NCBI GenBank assembly: GCA_031771865.1
Contig: JASISA010000002.1
Span: forward strand, 1,178,001 to 1,242,000
Length of the DNA: 64,000 bases
Origin: Nothophaeocryptopus gaeumannii
Lineage: Eukaryota > Ascomycota > Dothideomycetes > Mycosphaerellales > Mycosphaerellaceae
Direction of reading: 5' to 3'
Each line of letters opens with the position of its first letter. The first letter of the stretch is position 1. The notes beneath the pieces were generated by a model. That model ran no database searches. It had not been told where the DNA came from and was given only the letters and a program-made list of their open reading frames with translations. The position numbers and the translations under genes are program-made. Shown in pieces: positions 33,129 through 43,168 of this stretch.

Positions 33129-33759
33129 GGTCTTCACAGGCGACAAATGTATCGTTCGGCTGAATAGAATAGCATGAGAGCCCACGCCGTCCGACTTCAC
33201 GCGGGCAAATGTTTCGCTGTACCGCGAGATGGTTGACAAAGCGTATGATCGATAGCCAAGTAGTTCAGTCTTGTGATCTGGATGGCCAGTTTCCAACAGC
33301 GTTCCGTTCAGTCCACCCTGGTGAATCCCAGCACTCCCATCGCTTCAATGTCACAATCCAAATGTCCTGATATTGTTTTAGTAATGAACACTCCCGGCAG
33401 CATTGAAGTCTCGGTGATGGCTGACGTTGGCCGAAGCTCCACTCCAGCGAGGCGTGGCCAAGACTTCAAGCCGCGGACGGCAGGAGCTCCTCTCCGCCGA
33501 TGCACGATACCGTCAATGTTCATCGCGGCGAAGACGCGGGGCAATTTGTGCCAACGAGAGCCTCCTACGCGGCGAAGACGTGATGGTGACTTTGTAATTC
33601 ATTGTTGTCAGGAAGAGTATACCAATACATATACAAGAAGTCCCTTTGGTTGCTTCTTCCTACACAAATCACTACCCTCCATCTCTTGCCCTTCATTGTC
33701 GTTGAGAAGCTGTCCTGCTTGAGGCCGACCTTACTACTCTCCTCTCCTAGATCGCAATC
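33129..33759. other. intergenic, 631 bp
   Basis: Between the PLP lyase (plus) and 5-oxoprolinase (plus). No conserved ORF; probably the 5-oxoprolinase promoter. Confidence 0.5.
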
Positions 33760-36700
33760 ATGCCCGGCACAACAGATGGCTCCTCCAATGGAGCCAACCC
33801 TCAACGAGGCATCCGCATCGCCATCGACCGCGGCGGCACCTTCACCGACTGCGTCGGCAACCCAGGGACAGGACGCATGGAAGACGACGTCCTCATTAAA
33901 CTCCTCTCCGTCGATCCCCAAAATTACGACGACGCCCCTCTAGAAGGTATCCGCCGATTGCTTGAGAAGTTCACCGGAAAGGACATCCTACGAGGAGTGC
34001 CTTTAGATACGAGTAAAATTGAGAGTATACGTATGGGTACGACAGTTGCCACGAATGCTCTGTTGGAGAGAAAAGGGGAGGATATAGCTATGGTGGTTAC
34101 GAGGGGGTTCAAGGATTGTCTTGAGATTGGGAATCAGTCGAGGCCAGATATCTTCGATTTGGGCATACGGAAGCCGGAGGTCCTTTATAAGAAGGTTGTG
34201 GAGATTGATGAGAGAGTTACGTTAGAAGACTATGCTGAAGATCCTGAACGGAATACGACAGAAGCTAAAGGTGTGGATGAAGTGGGTGAAGAGGCGGAGC
34301 TAGTGAAAGGTTTGAGTGGAGAGGCCGTGAGGATATTACAACGACCGCAGGAAGAGCGAATACGGACGCAGTTGCAAGAGGTGTATGATTATGGATTGAG
34401 GAGTATAGCGGTATGTTTGATGCATGGATATACTTTTCCAAGACACGAGGCATTGGTGGGAAAGATTGCGAGAGAGATTGGTTTTGAGCATGTGAGTTTG
34501 TCGCACGAGCTCATGCCTATGATCAAACTGGTTCCGAGAGCAACGTCGGCTTGTGCGGATGCCTATTTGACACCAGCGATACGAAAGTATATCGATGGTT
34601 TTCAGAAGGGATTCGCTGGCGGGCTTGGGACCGAGGCGGTCAAGAAAGAGTCGGGTGCCAAGGGAGCGAGATGCGAATTCATGCAGTCGGATGGTGGACT
34701 TGTTGATGTGGATATCTTCAGCGGATTGAGAGCGATTCTTTCGGGTCCGGCTGGTGGTGTTGTTGGATACGCGTTGACCTCCTACGATCCGGGAACGAAG
34801 ATCCCGGTCATTGGATTCGATATGGGCGGTACTTCAACAGATGTGTCAAGATTTGGGAGCGGGCGATATGATCATGTTTTCGAGACTACGACAGCTGGTG
34901 TTACGATACAGTCACCTCAGCTCGATATCAACACTGTGGCAGCTGGAGGTGGTTCGCGACTATTCTTCCGAAATGGACTATTCGTTGTTGGGCCTGAGTC
35001 TGCCAGCGCTCACCCTGGACCGGCATGCTATCGAAAAGAAGGGCCTCTCACCATTACAGATGCCAATCTGTTTCTCGGACGACTACTCCCTGACTTTTTT
35101 CCGAAGATCTTTGGTAAAAATGAATATGAGGGCCTCGATGAACAAGCAAGTGAGAAGCTCTTCAAGGAGCTCACAGAGCAGATCAACAAGGAAGTCGCTG
35201 GCTCGAATAAGGAGAAGGAGATGACAATGGACGAGGTGGCATACGGCTTCATCAAGATCGCAAATGAGACGATGACGAGACCCATTCGCTCGTTGACAGA
35301 GGCGAGAGGCCACGATACCAGCAAGCACAGGCTAGCAACCTTTGGTGGTGCAGGAGGACAGCACGCCGTGGCTATCGCAGATGCTCTTGGCATCAGTCAG
35401 ATCCTCGTCCACCGATACTCCTCAGTTCTCTCGGCATATGGCATGGCATTGGCTGATGTTGTCGATGAGCGACAGGAGCCAGAGTCTAAAGTCTGGTCTG
35501 ACAAGGACGAAGGAACGAGGAAGTATCTTTCCGACAAGATGGAGGAGCTCAAGAAGAAGTCGAAAGCCACACTCCAAGAGCAAGGCTTCGAAGGAAGCAA
35601 CATTCATTTCGAGGAGTACCTGAACATGCGGTACCGCGGGACTGAGTCTGCTCTGATGGTCATCAAGCCTACCAAGGAGGAAGTTGGTAACGAGTATGAC
35701 GGGGATGAGTGGGCATTCGGCAAAGCATTTATCAAGCAACACGAGCAAGAGTTCGGTTTCTTTCTCCCGGATCGGGACATCATCGTGGACGATGTGCGAT
35801 CTCGTGGTATTGGCAAGACTTTTGAGGGTCTGGAAAAGACGGTTGATCAGCAGCTCAAGGAGATCAAGCCGAAAGATCTCAAGAAGGGCGACAAGGTCTA
35901 TTCGACCAAGTCTGCCTACTTCGAGGGTGGCAGGCAGGACACCTCTGTCTACAAGCTGGAGGACCTCGAAGTCGGCGATCGCATCAGAGGACCTGCAATC
36001 ATTGCAGACGGCACACAGACCATTGTTGTCACTCCAGAGGCATCTGCATTGCTCATCAATACGCACGTCGTCATCAACATTGGCGAAAGCGATGCACAAG
36101 AGAAGAAGGTGGATACGAAGAATGTCGACCCGATCATGCTGTCGATCTTTGCGCATCGCTTCATGGCTATTGCTGAGCAGATGGGTCGTGCCTTGCAGAA
36201 GACCTCTGTCTCCACGAACGTCAAGGAGCGGCTGGATTACTCATGCGCTCTGTTCGATGCTGAGGGCGGTCTTGTCGCGAACGCACCACATTTGCCGGTA
36301 CACTTGGGCAGCATGTCTACCTGTGTCAAGAAGCAATCAGAGATCTGGCGCGGCAGACTGAAGAAGGGCGATGTTTTGGTTTCTAATCATCCAATGTTTG
36401 GTGGCACGCACTTGCCAGATATCACAGTGATCACGCCGGCTTTCTCTGGGGACGAGATTGTGTTCTATGTCGCATCAAGAGCTCACCACGCTGACATCGG
36501 TGGTATCCTCCCCGGCTCTATGCCTCCGCACAGCAGAGAGCTTTTCCAAGAAGGTGCGGCAATCAAGACGGAGAAGCTCGTATCTGAGGGCTACTTCAAC
36601 GAGAAACGCATCACAGAGCTTCTACTCGATGAACCAGCGCAACACCCCAGCTGCTCAGGAACAAGATGTTTGGCAGACAATCTCAACGATCTAAAGGCAC

Positions 36701-37941
36701 AGATCGCCGCCAACCAAAAGGGCATCAATCTCATCTCCACCCTCATCGAAGACTACGGCGAAGACGTCGTCCAATTCTACATGCACAATATCCAAGACAA
36801 CGCCGAGCTCTCAGTCCGCAACCTCCTCAAAAATGTCTCGAAACGATTCGAAGGCCAGGATCTCTCTGCTGTCGACTTTATGGATGACGGCTCCCCTATC
36901 CAACTCAAAATCACCATCAACGCCGACAAAGGCGAAGCAGTCTTCGACTTTACGGGAACAGGCCCCGAAGTCTACGCGAATTGGAATGCCCCCGAAGCCG
37001 TCACTTACAGTGCTATCATCTATTGTCTCCGCTGCTTGATCAGCGAAGATATACCCCTCAACCAAGGCTGTCTGAAACCAGTGAAAGTCATCATCCCGCC
37101 AAAATCATTCCTCTCACCCTCGGGCACAGCAGCAGTCGTCGGAGGAAACGTCCTCACATCTCAACGCGTTACGGATGTCGTCCTGAAAGCTTTCCAAGCA
37201 TGCGCCGCCTCCCAAGGAGACACGAATAACCTGACCTTCGGCTTTGGCGGAAACGTCTCCGGCGAGAAAACTGTCAAGGGATTCGGGTATTACGAAACGA
37301 TTGCCGGTGGATCTGGTGCCGGACCGACGTGGGATGGGACGAATGGTGTGCATACGCATATGACGAATACGAGGATTACGGATGCGGAGGTTTTTGAGAG
37401 GAGGTATCCTGTGATTCTGAGGGAGTTTTCGCTCAGGCCGGGGAGTCATGGGAAGGGACAGCATAAGGGTGGAGATGGAGTTGTGAGGGATATTGAGTTC
37501 AGAATACCGGTACAGGTTTCTATTCTGTCGGAGAGAAGGGTGTATCATCCATACGGTCTCGCGGGAGGCGAGGATGCACAATGCGGGAAGAATATCTGGG
37601 TCAGGAGAGTGCCGAAGATGAAAGGGTCGGATGCGGATGCAAAGAAGACCAATGGCACTTCTACGACCAACGGCACCACGAATGGCAACCTCACCAACGG
37701 CGAGTCCAAGCAGATCAACGGCGACTCCGATCCAGAATACGAATACCGCCATATATCCATGGGTGCGAAAAACACCGCATCCATGCAAGCTGGCGAACGT
37801 ATCATCGTCATGACGCCTGGTGGTGGTGGTTGGGGACCTGTGGGCAAGGCGCACGAGAAGACGGAGAAGAGGGATGCGAGGCATGCGTGGAAGGGAGGGA
37901 GTGTGGCTAGTCGGCAGGGAGAAGCAGAAGCCAGCGCATAA
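33760..37941 (+). CDS. 5-oxoprolinase (ATP-hydrolysing)
   Basis: Single exon, 1393 residues. The N-terminal hydantoinase A/oxoprolinase half shows [14 protein letters not shown] (17-32), [35 protein letters not shown] and the actin-like [33 protein letters not shown] is typical. The hydantoinase B half starts near 787 ([20 protein letters not shown]) and includes [36 protein letters not shown] and [19 protein letters not shown]. It opens 5-oxoproline to glutamate in the glutathione (gamma-glutamyl) cycle. It is about 100 residues longer than yeast Oxp1, partly through an Asn-Gly-Thr-rich insert near 1297-1325 before the conserved MTPGGGGWG end. Confidence 0.95.
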   Translation: MPGTTDGSSNGANPQRGIRIAIDRGGTFTDCVGNPGTGRMEDDVLIKLLSVDPQNYDDAPLEGIRRLLEKFTGKDILRGVPLDTSKIESIRMGTTVATNALLERKGEDIAMVVTRGFKDCLEIGNQSRPDIFDLGIRKPEVLYKKVVEIDERVTLEDYAEDPERNTTEAKGVDEVGEEAELVKGLSGEAVRILQRPQEERIRTQLQEVYDYGLRSIAVCLMHGYTFPRHEALVGKIAREIGFEHVSLSHELMPMIKLVPRATSACADAYLTPAIRKYIDGFQKGFAGGLGTEAVKKESGAKGARCEFMQSDGGLVDVDIFSGLRAILSGPAGGVVGYALTSYDPGTKIPVIGFDMGGTSTDVSRFGSGRYDHVFETTTAGVTIQSPQLDINTVAAGGGSRLFFRNGLFVVGPESASAHPGPACYRKEGPLTITDANLFLGRLLPDFFPKIFGKNEYEGLDEQASEKLFKELTEQINKEVAGSNKEKEMTMDEVAYGFIKIANETMTRPIRSLTEARGHDTSKHRLATFGGAGGQHAVAIADALGISQILVHRYSSVLSAYGMALADVVDERQEPESKVWSDKDEGTRKYLSDKMEELKKKSKATLQEQGFEGSNIHFEEYLNMRYRGTESALMVIKPTKEEVGNEYDGDEWAFGKAFIKQHEQEFGFFLPDRDIIVDDVRSRGIGKTFEGLEKTVDQQLKEIKPKDLKKGDKVYSTKSAYFEGGRQDTSVYKLEDLEVGDRIRGPAIIADGTQTIVVTPEASALLINTHVVINIGESDAQEKKVDTKNVDPIMLSIFAHRFMAIAEQMGRALQKTSVSTNVKERLDYSCALFDAEGGLVANAPHLPVHLGSMSTCVKKQSEIWRGRLKKGDVLVSNHPMFGGTHLPDITVITPAFSGDEIVFYVASRAHHADIGGILPGSMPPHSRELFQEGAAIKTEKLVSEGYFNEKRITELLLDEPAQHPSCSGTRCLADNLNDLKAQIAANQKGINLISTLIEDYGEDVVQFYMHNIQDNAELSVRNLLKNVSKRFEGQDLSAVDFMDDGSPIQLKITINADKGEAVFDFTGTGPEVYANWNAPEAVTYSAIIYCLRCLISEDIPLNQGCLKPVKVIIPPKSFLSPSGTAAVVGGNVLTSQRVTDVVLKAFQACAASQGDTNNLTFGFGGNVSGEKTVKGFGYYETIAGGSGAGPTWDGTNGVHTHMTNTRITDAEVFERRYPVILREFSLRPGSHGKGQHKGGDGVVRDIEFRIPVQVSILSERRVYHPYGLAGGEDAQCGKNIWVRRVPKMKGSDADAKKTNGTSTTNGTTNGNLTNGESKQINGDSDPEYEYRHISMGAKNTASMQAGERIIVMTPGGGGWGPVGKAHEKTEKRDARHAWKGGSVASRQGEAEASA

Positions 37942-38049
37942 GACAAATATTCTGAAACGAGGTGAAGTGATCGGATATGGCGAGAGATGCTTGCATAGCA
38001 ATGGCGTTTAACCAAGAATATGATGAAAAAGGTTCCCGAGCATCGAGAC

Positions 38050-40416
38050 TCATGTCGATGACCGTCTCCCTCCATCTTTACTCCTCTTCGCTGCGTTCGC
38101 CGCATCAGCATCACTCTCCGAGTCTGACAAATTCCTCTCCTCAACCATAATCCCACTAGAGGCACTCCCCCGACTACTCGGCCTCTCCTCACTCATCCTC
38201 CCGATAACGCTCCCCGACCTCCTCTCCACGACATTCAACGGCCTCAATCCGAACGTCGACATCGGAATCACCGCCGACGGCTCTGCTTCCGCGACCGCTA
38301 AGGGGGTGGAGTATTTGGCTAGTTCGTTGAGAGTTTCCCCGTCGTAAGTATCTGAACTCCTGCGAAGCGCCCCTGATTCGAGGGAGATTGCGGAATCGGG
38401 TCGCGAGGAGGTTTGAATGGTGGGTAGCCAGCGGAGGAGGAGTTGGCGTTTGATTCCTGCCCAGGCTCCCAGCTCGGAAGCAGCTTCCTCAGGAGCCAGG
38501 GAGCTGTATAGACGTTTACTGACAGTCTTGTCCGGCGCGAACCAACGGGTGAGAAGACGCCACTTCGCACGATTCCACATCCCAGCCGGCTCGATATCTT
38601 CAACAGCGCCCGTGCTCGTCCATAGGGATGGGTAGTCTTCTTCTAGACGATTAAACAGGGATTCGTACAGGCCTCGTTGATAGGGTGTTTGACGACTTCG
38701 TTGGACGCTGTGTTTGACGCAGTACCAGAGGATCAGGACGAGGATCATCAGGACTATGGCGCCGAGGAAGTACCAGCCTACGTCGGGGTAGTCTTGGAAT
38801 AGGCTGACGTTCATTCCGAAAAAGCCGACGATGAAGGTTAGCGGGAGGAAGATAAAGGTTATCCAGCTGAGTCGCCACATGGAGAGGCCGAGTTGGAGGG
38901 ATTGGCGGGAGTCTCGGATGCCGACTGATTTGTACATCAGATCGCTCAAGTTGTTCGTGGGCTGTACGAGGTCCTCAGTCACCATGTGGGCCAGCCGATC
39001 ATATTCAGCTTGCGTACTCGCAAGCCAATCGACCTCAATTGGTAGCTCTTCATCATCAACATCAGCCAATTCTCGCAGATGACCTTGCAGTTCCCGTATC
39101 ATGTCTTGATGAATCCACATGATCTTATCGACCTTCAGCCACGCAGCTTGATTAGTCCAGAGCTCAGGAGCACGCGACTCGTCGGCAGGATTCTCATAGA
39201 TCTTGTCCTCGAGGATCGCGACGTGGTCAGAAGCCGCATTCAGGAACTCGTCCCAGACCACGCCAAGGCCATGGAAGACGTCGCTCAGGATGAAGTTGGT
39301 GCATTGCGCAGCCAGTCTGGCGTCATTCAGCACGTCTTCCTTGCGCAGGTAGAATGAGAGTCTGCGCCAACGTTTCTCAAACTCGTTACGTGGTTGCGCC
39401 AAGCAGTCTTCCAGAAGCATCGAGGCGGAGGTTTCGAAGATGATGACCGTGTTGGAGTTGTCAAAGGACGACAAAAGCACTTCGTCATCTTCTGGAGGGT
39501 TGTGAGGTCCATTGCCGTTTGGCATGTGCTTCGCGTATGGGCTCTTGAATGCAACATCTGGTGAAATGCGAGCTGGTGGGCCGAGATTACGCTGGATGTA
39601 TACTGACAGGCGCTGCACATACACGTCATACCCATATGGGCTTCTGCTGTCTTCGTAGGCATTCAAACTCATCATCTTGGCATCGACGGGCCTGTTGCCA
39701 AAGACAGTTTGTCGATGTCGCTTGTGAGGAGGCTCTGCTTTGCACGGCTTGAGATAGTCCATGCCAAAAGCTGTCCTCGACACGTTACGCCACGGGTCAG
39801 TCTGCTCTCGCCATGATCTTCCATTCGGGAATGGCTTGCCATTGCGCTGTCTTGGTTTTTCATATCTTGCCCATTTGCTGAAACCGGGCATGCCCACTAT
39901 CTCATTCGGGTGAGTGATGTTGAACTTCTGAAGTAGATACAACGTCGCCCATTTTGCGTTCTGGACATGTATTACACGAAGCGCCGCGCCATGCACGCGC
40001 TTGGAGTCTGTGTAAAAGCGCTTGAGCTCAGGCAGAGTTTGAAACTCCGCAGCAGCGACTGCAACGTGACGCTTCGCGCCTTCAGCTGCTGCTTCCTGGC
40101 TTTTGTAGTCGATGATGAGCACGCGTCCATTTTGGAAGCAGTGCTGGTCCCATTTGATGTGCCATTCGAGTTCCGGATCGTGTTTACGTTTCCAGGTTTC
40201 CGTCTTCGCGCTCCAGCCAGGTTTCCAGTAGGGATGGAACTGATGGTTGGTGTTCACTCTTGGCAACGACGGTCTTCTCTGTGCAGCTCCGAGCGGCTTG
40301 GTACTGTTGCTGTTGGTGTTGCTCTTGTTTGTTGAAGTCCGGGTGATGGAGATCCCGGGCGGTTGCGGCTCACTGCCCACAGCCAACGCCCCTGCTATTG
40401 CATCTTGGTCTTCCAT
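38050..40416 (-). CDS. CorA-like divalent-cation transporter, fungal long form
   Basis: Single exon, 788 residues. A long soluble N-terminal half (residues 1-450) contains the fungal-specific region (HPYWKPGWSAKTETWKRKHD); a coiled helix (WIHQDMIRELQGHLRELADV) leads to two transmembrane segments at about 517-537 and 548-567 with the pore signature G534-M535-N536 (FFGMNV) after TM1, the hallmark of CorA/Alr/Mrs2 channels. The loop is acidic (DYPDVG). The tail is Ser/Arg/Glu-rich and cytoplasmic. Substrate could be Mg2+ or another divalent cation; zinc export is known for the ZntB branch. It converges with 5-oxoprolinase. Confidence 0.85.
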   Translation of the reverse strand: MEDQDAIAGALAVGSEPQPPGISITRTSTNKSNTNSNSTKPLGAAQRRPSLPRVNTNHQFHPYWKPGWSAKTETWKRKHDPELEWHIKWDQHCFQNGRVLIIDYKSQEAAAEGAKRHVAVAAAEFQTLPELKRFYTDSKRVHGAALRVIHVQNAKWATLYLLQKFNITHPNEIVGMPGFSKWARYEKPRQRNGKPFPNGRSWREQTDPWRNVSRTAFGMDYLKPCKAEPPHKRHRQTVFGNRPVDAKMMSLNAYEDSRSPYGYDVYVQRLSVYIQRNLGPPARISPDVAFKSPYAKHMPNGNGPHNPPEDDEVLLSSFDNSNTVIIFETSASMLLEDCLAQPRNEFEKRWRRLSFYLRKEDVLNDARLAAQCTNFILSDVFHGLGVVWDEFLNAASDHVAILEDKIYENPADESRAPELWTNQAAWLKVDKIMWIHQDMIRELQGHLRELADVDDEELPIEVDWLASTQAEYDRLAHMVTEDLVQPTNNLSDLMYKSVGIRDSRQSLQLGLSMWRLSWITFIFLPLTFIVGFFGMNVSLFQDYPDVGWYFLGAIVLMILVLILWYCVKHSVQRSRQTPYQRGLYESLFNRLEEDYPSLWTSTGAVEDIEPAGMWNRAKWRLLTRWFAPDKTVSKRLYSSLAPEEAASELGAWAGIKRQLLLRWLPTIQTSSRPDSAISLESGALRRSSDTYDGETLNELAKYSTPLAVAEAEPSAVIPMSTFGLRPLNVVERRSGSVIGRMSEERPSSRGSASSGIMVEERNLSDSESDADAANAAKRSKDGGRRSST

Positions 40417-40772
40417 CGTGAAGATGTTCGCATGCCGACTTCATCAAAACCATATCGCAATCATATATTGAACATGACGAGTTCGTCCATTGTCAGCATT
40501 GTGAGGCTGTGTGTCTCATGTAGGCAACAAAACAAAAAGGCACATGCTCCACACCTCAAGTCGTGAGATCCACTCCAGAAGGATTGGAGGATCAGCCTCG
40601 TACAGCCACGCCAAGCCTTTTCGGGTCTGAGAGATGGGGCTGAAGTGTACCTGCCCCAGTTACTTCCTACCTTTGCAATATTGCGCGTGACACCAGATCA
40701 AGGAGAACAATGAATCGAGGCACTTCTTCTATGCAGGATTTTCACCGGCCCAAGTCTTCTGTACCACGCTCT
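40417..40772. other. intergenic, 356 bp
   Basis: Promoter side of the CorA-like gene and 3' side of the RRT8-like gene. No gene seen. Confidence 0.5.
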
Positions 40773-41633
40773 CTATGGCTCATCAGTATAAGCAGGTGGC
40801 TCATCCTCTTCAGCTGCCTGCGCCAACTGCCGCGAATCTTGGCCCTCTCGCTCGATACGCACACTCCATAACGCACTGCCCGCTGCGGTGGTGAGCAGAA
40901 AGAGCATGGCCAGGACCGGTATGAGCTGGAAGATCATATGCACCGTGCCGAACCACATGTACTCCCACTTTCGCTGCTTTGTCTTGATGAACTGCTTGCG
41001 TTGCTTGTTGCTGAACTCCTTGAGAGCAAAGTATCGCCAGTTGAGGAGTGGTCCAGCTCGATAGCCGGTGACGAGCAGGAAGAGCGGTACTCCAGCGAAC
41101 GGGATGAAGTTGAGAGGCAAGAAGATGACGAACTCCAGAATCTGCCGAACGGAAAAGGGTGCAAATTCTGCACCTTTGTCGCGTGGTCCAAGCCGTTTGT
41201 AAGGATCGCTCTCGTCGATGTCTTCTGATACGGGCCGCCTGATGGTGACGAGGTGCTCATATCCTTCGGCGACCAGAACCGCATCAAAGATATCGACTTG
41301 CGTGTGGTCGACGAGCAGGCCTTCGAACAGCATCTGTATCACCACGGCTCCTATGCCGAGGATGAAGAAGGTGCCGCTCACCCAGGCTGATCCTTTGTAG
41401 TGGAAGAGGGCTAGAAATGCCACGATCGGCAGGTACACTGTCAGGAAGAGGATTGCCAGAACACATGTCGAGAGGAGTGACAGCGGAACGACCCGGCTTT
41501 TGAGCAGGGGATGCAGGTAGCGGTGGGTAGCGAAGTACCATATGCCCTTCAAAGGGTACAAAAAGGCCGGCGAGAAGTTGGCGCGTATAAAGTGCCGCAC
41601 TGGGCCGGTCCTCGAAGGGTTTCCTGATGCCAT
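40773..41633 (-). CDS. EI24/RRT8-like multi-pass membrane protein
   Basis: Single exon, 286 residues from the ATG before ASGNPSRTGPVRHF; the frame stays open 116 codons further upstream, but that part overlaps the divergent promoter and lacks membrane-protein character. Hydrophobic segments lie at about 49-77, 85-105, near 170-200 and near 230-255, with YPLKGIWYFATHRYLHPLLK before the first and LPLNFIPFAGVPLFLLVTGYRAGPLLNWRYF in the middle. This pattern fits the yeast Rrt8/Lds1/Lds2 (outer spore wall, lipid-droplet associated) and EI24 group. The acidic C-terminus ends in PPAYTDEP, a PY-type motif that could recruit a WW-domain ubiquitin ligase. Confidence 0.75.
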   Translation of the reverse strand: MASGNPSRTGPVRHFIRANFSPAFLYPLKGIWYFATHRYLHPLLKSRVVPLSLLSTCVLAILFLTVYLPIVAFLALFHYKGSAWVSGTFFILGIGAVVIQMLFEGLLVDHTQVDIFDAVLVAEGYEHLVTIRRPVSEDIDESDPYKRLGPRDKGAEFAPFSVRQILEFVIFLPLNFIPFAGVPLFLLVTGYRAGPLLNWRYFALKEFSNKQRKQFIKTKQRKWEYMWFGTVHMIFQLIPVLAMLFLLTTAAGSALWSVRIEREGQDSRQLAQAAEEDEPPAYTDEP

Positions 41634-41993
41634 GTTCGACGTCCTTCTGCTGTGTTGATGGGTATCGTGTTCGGAAGTCTGGAAATGACGCTCTCGTTTG
41701 TTAGTTGGTCCTGTTGCCGTCCAATTTCGATCTCCTCCAGACGCACCGTGCGAGTTGTAAGTGAGTGACACAGCTCTCACCAGAGTGAGAAAGAAGGTGA
41801 GGTCGTTATCATGGCTGCCTAGTGCATGTGAAAAGCAGCAAACCTGCCATCCACACATCCGCCACGTACAAGCCCCAGTCCTTCCATCCCATCGTTCCTG
41901 CAGGACGCGGGCCGAGATGACGTAATTACACGGCCCAAGCGCCTCAAACCTTAGCCGATACCAAAACACGACCCATCCCATCTCCTGCCTCAG
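41634..41993. promoter_or_regulatory. divergent promoter region (RRT8-like / PPM1)
   Basis: 360 bp between opposite start codons; a minus-strand frame runs open through much of it without recognisable sequence. No specific element identified. Confidence 0.35.
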
Positions 41994-43094
41994 ATGGCTT
42001 CTATACCAAACCTCAACACCTTGCGATCCGCTCGAGGAGGACCGAGGCTTCGCGGCCGGAGAAAAGGTGCTGCTTCAGGAGCGCAAGATGGCGGCGACCC
42101 TCTGGATGAAGCCAATGTGGAATCGGCAAGAGACAAGATCATCCAACAAACGGACGGCGATGCGAGTACTTCTCGGATGAGCGCTGTATCCCTAGCCTAC
42201 CTGGACGATCCATACACGAGAACACTCTACCAGCATGGTAAAGAAGCTCCAAAGCGATACCCCATCATCAATCGCGGAACATACGTCCGGACGAAAGCCA
42301 TCGATCGTTTGGTTCTACGCTTTCTGGGAACGGGTCCCGAAAAGAGAAAACAGATCGTTTCCCTAGGAGCTGGCTCAGATACACGCTTCTTCCGCCTCTG
42401 TGCAGGAAAATATAAAGTCGTCTACCACGAACTCGACTTCGCAGAGAACGTCAACCCGAAACGAGCTGCGATCCGCAGCTCACCCGAGCTTGCAGCCATG
42501 ACTGTCGCGAAAGAAGAGAGCTCTTCATACAACCTCCACGCTATCGACCTTCGAGTCTTGACATACAAAAGCCCGCCCATCCTTCCAGGTCTGGAAGAAG
42601 ATCTCCCAACACTGATCCTAAGCGAATGCTGTCTCTGCTACCTCCCACCGGACACGGCGATCAGTGTACTCAATTACTTCACCATGCACGCTTGGAATGG
42701 ACGAGGGATGATCTTGTACGAACCGATACGCCCGTTCGACGCTTTTGGAAAGACGATGGTCTCAAACCTCTCCTCTCGGGGCATTGAGCTACGGACGCTG
42801 AAACGGTACTATTCGCTCGACGCGCAACGACAACGGTTGAGACTTGCGGGCTTTGATGGTGGACAAGGAGCGAGGGATGTGCATCAGTTATGGGAGAGTG
42901 ATGATTGGGTCAGTAAGGAGGAGAGGGAGAGAATTGAGAAGTTAGAGTGGTTGGATGAAGTGGAGGAGTGGAACTTGTTGGCGAGGCATTATTGCGTCGC
43001 ATGGGGATGGAGAGGGGAGGAGTTTGAGAAGGCTTGGGGTGAGATAGAAGGTGGTGGAACGAGTGGGGAGTTGGGAGACGAGGACATGGGTTGA
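41994..43094 (+). CDS. PPM1: leucine carboxyl methyltransferase 1 (PP2A methyltransferase)
   Basis: Single exon, 366 residues, close to the family length. It has the Ppm1 arrangement: YPIINRGTYVRTKAIDRLV, SAM-binding IVSLGAGSDTRFFRL (G125-R131), YHELDF (acidic residue contacting the SAM ribose), and LILSECCLCYLPPDTAISVL. The end carries ARHYCVAWGW. The enzyme methylates the C-terminal Leu of the PP2A catalytic subunit to steer holoenzyme assembly. A Ser/Gly/Arg-rich N-terminus of about 60 residues precedes the core. Convergent with the esterase gene, 74 bp apart. Confidence 0.93.
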   Translation: MASIPNLNTLRSARGGPRLRGRRKGAASGAQDGGDPLDEANVESARDKIIQQTDGDASTSRMSAVSLAYLDDPYTRTLYQHGKEAPKRYPIINRGTYVRTKAIDRLVLRFLGTGPEKRKQIVSLGAGSDTRFFRLCAGKYKVVYHELDFAENVNPKRAAIRSSPELAAMTVAKEESSSYNLHAIDLRVLTYKSPPILPGLEEDLPTLILSECCLCYLPPDTAISVLNYFTMHAWNGRGMILYEPIRPFDAFGKTMVSNLSSRGIELRTLKRYYSLDAQRQRLRLAGFDGGQGARDVHQLWESDDWVSKEERERIEKLEWLDEVEEWNLLARHYCVAWGWRGEEFEKAWGEIEGGGTSGELGDEDMG

Positions 43095-43168
43095 TATGAT
43101 GAGGCTAGTGGTCAAGCGTGGGGAGATATTGTGTAATATTTACCCTACGAGCCTGCCCTCAGCATCTC

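Noticed and set aside
35422..36156. 244-codon minus-strand ORF
   Set aside because: Antisense shadow of 5-oxoprolinase.
37114..38001. 295-codon minus-strand ORF
   Set aside because: Antisense to the 5-oxoprolinase C-terminal region; His/Arg/Leu-biased composition typical of a shadow frame.
41634..41981. 116-residue N-terminal extension of the RRT8-like protein
   Set aside because: The extension lacks conserved or membrane features and overlaps the divergent promoter; the internal ATG gives a normal family start.
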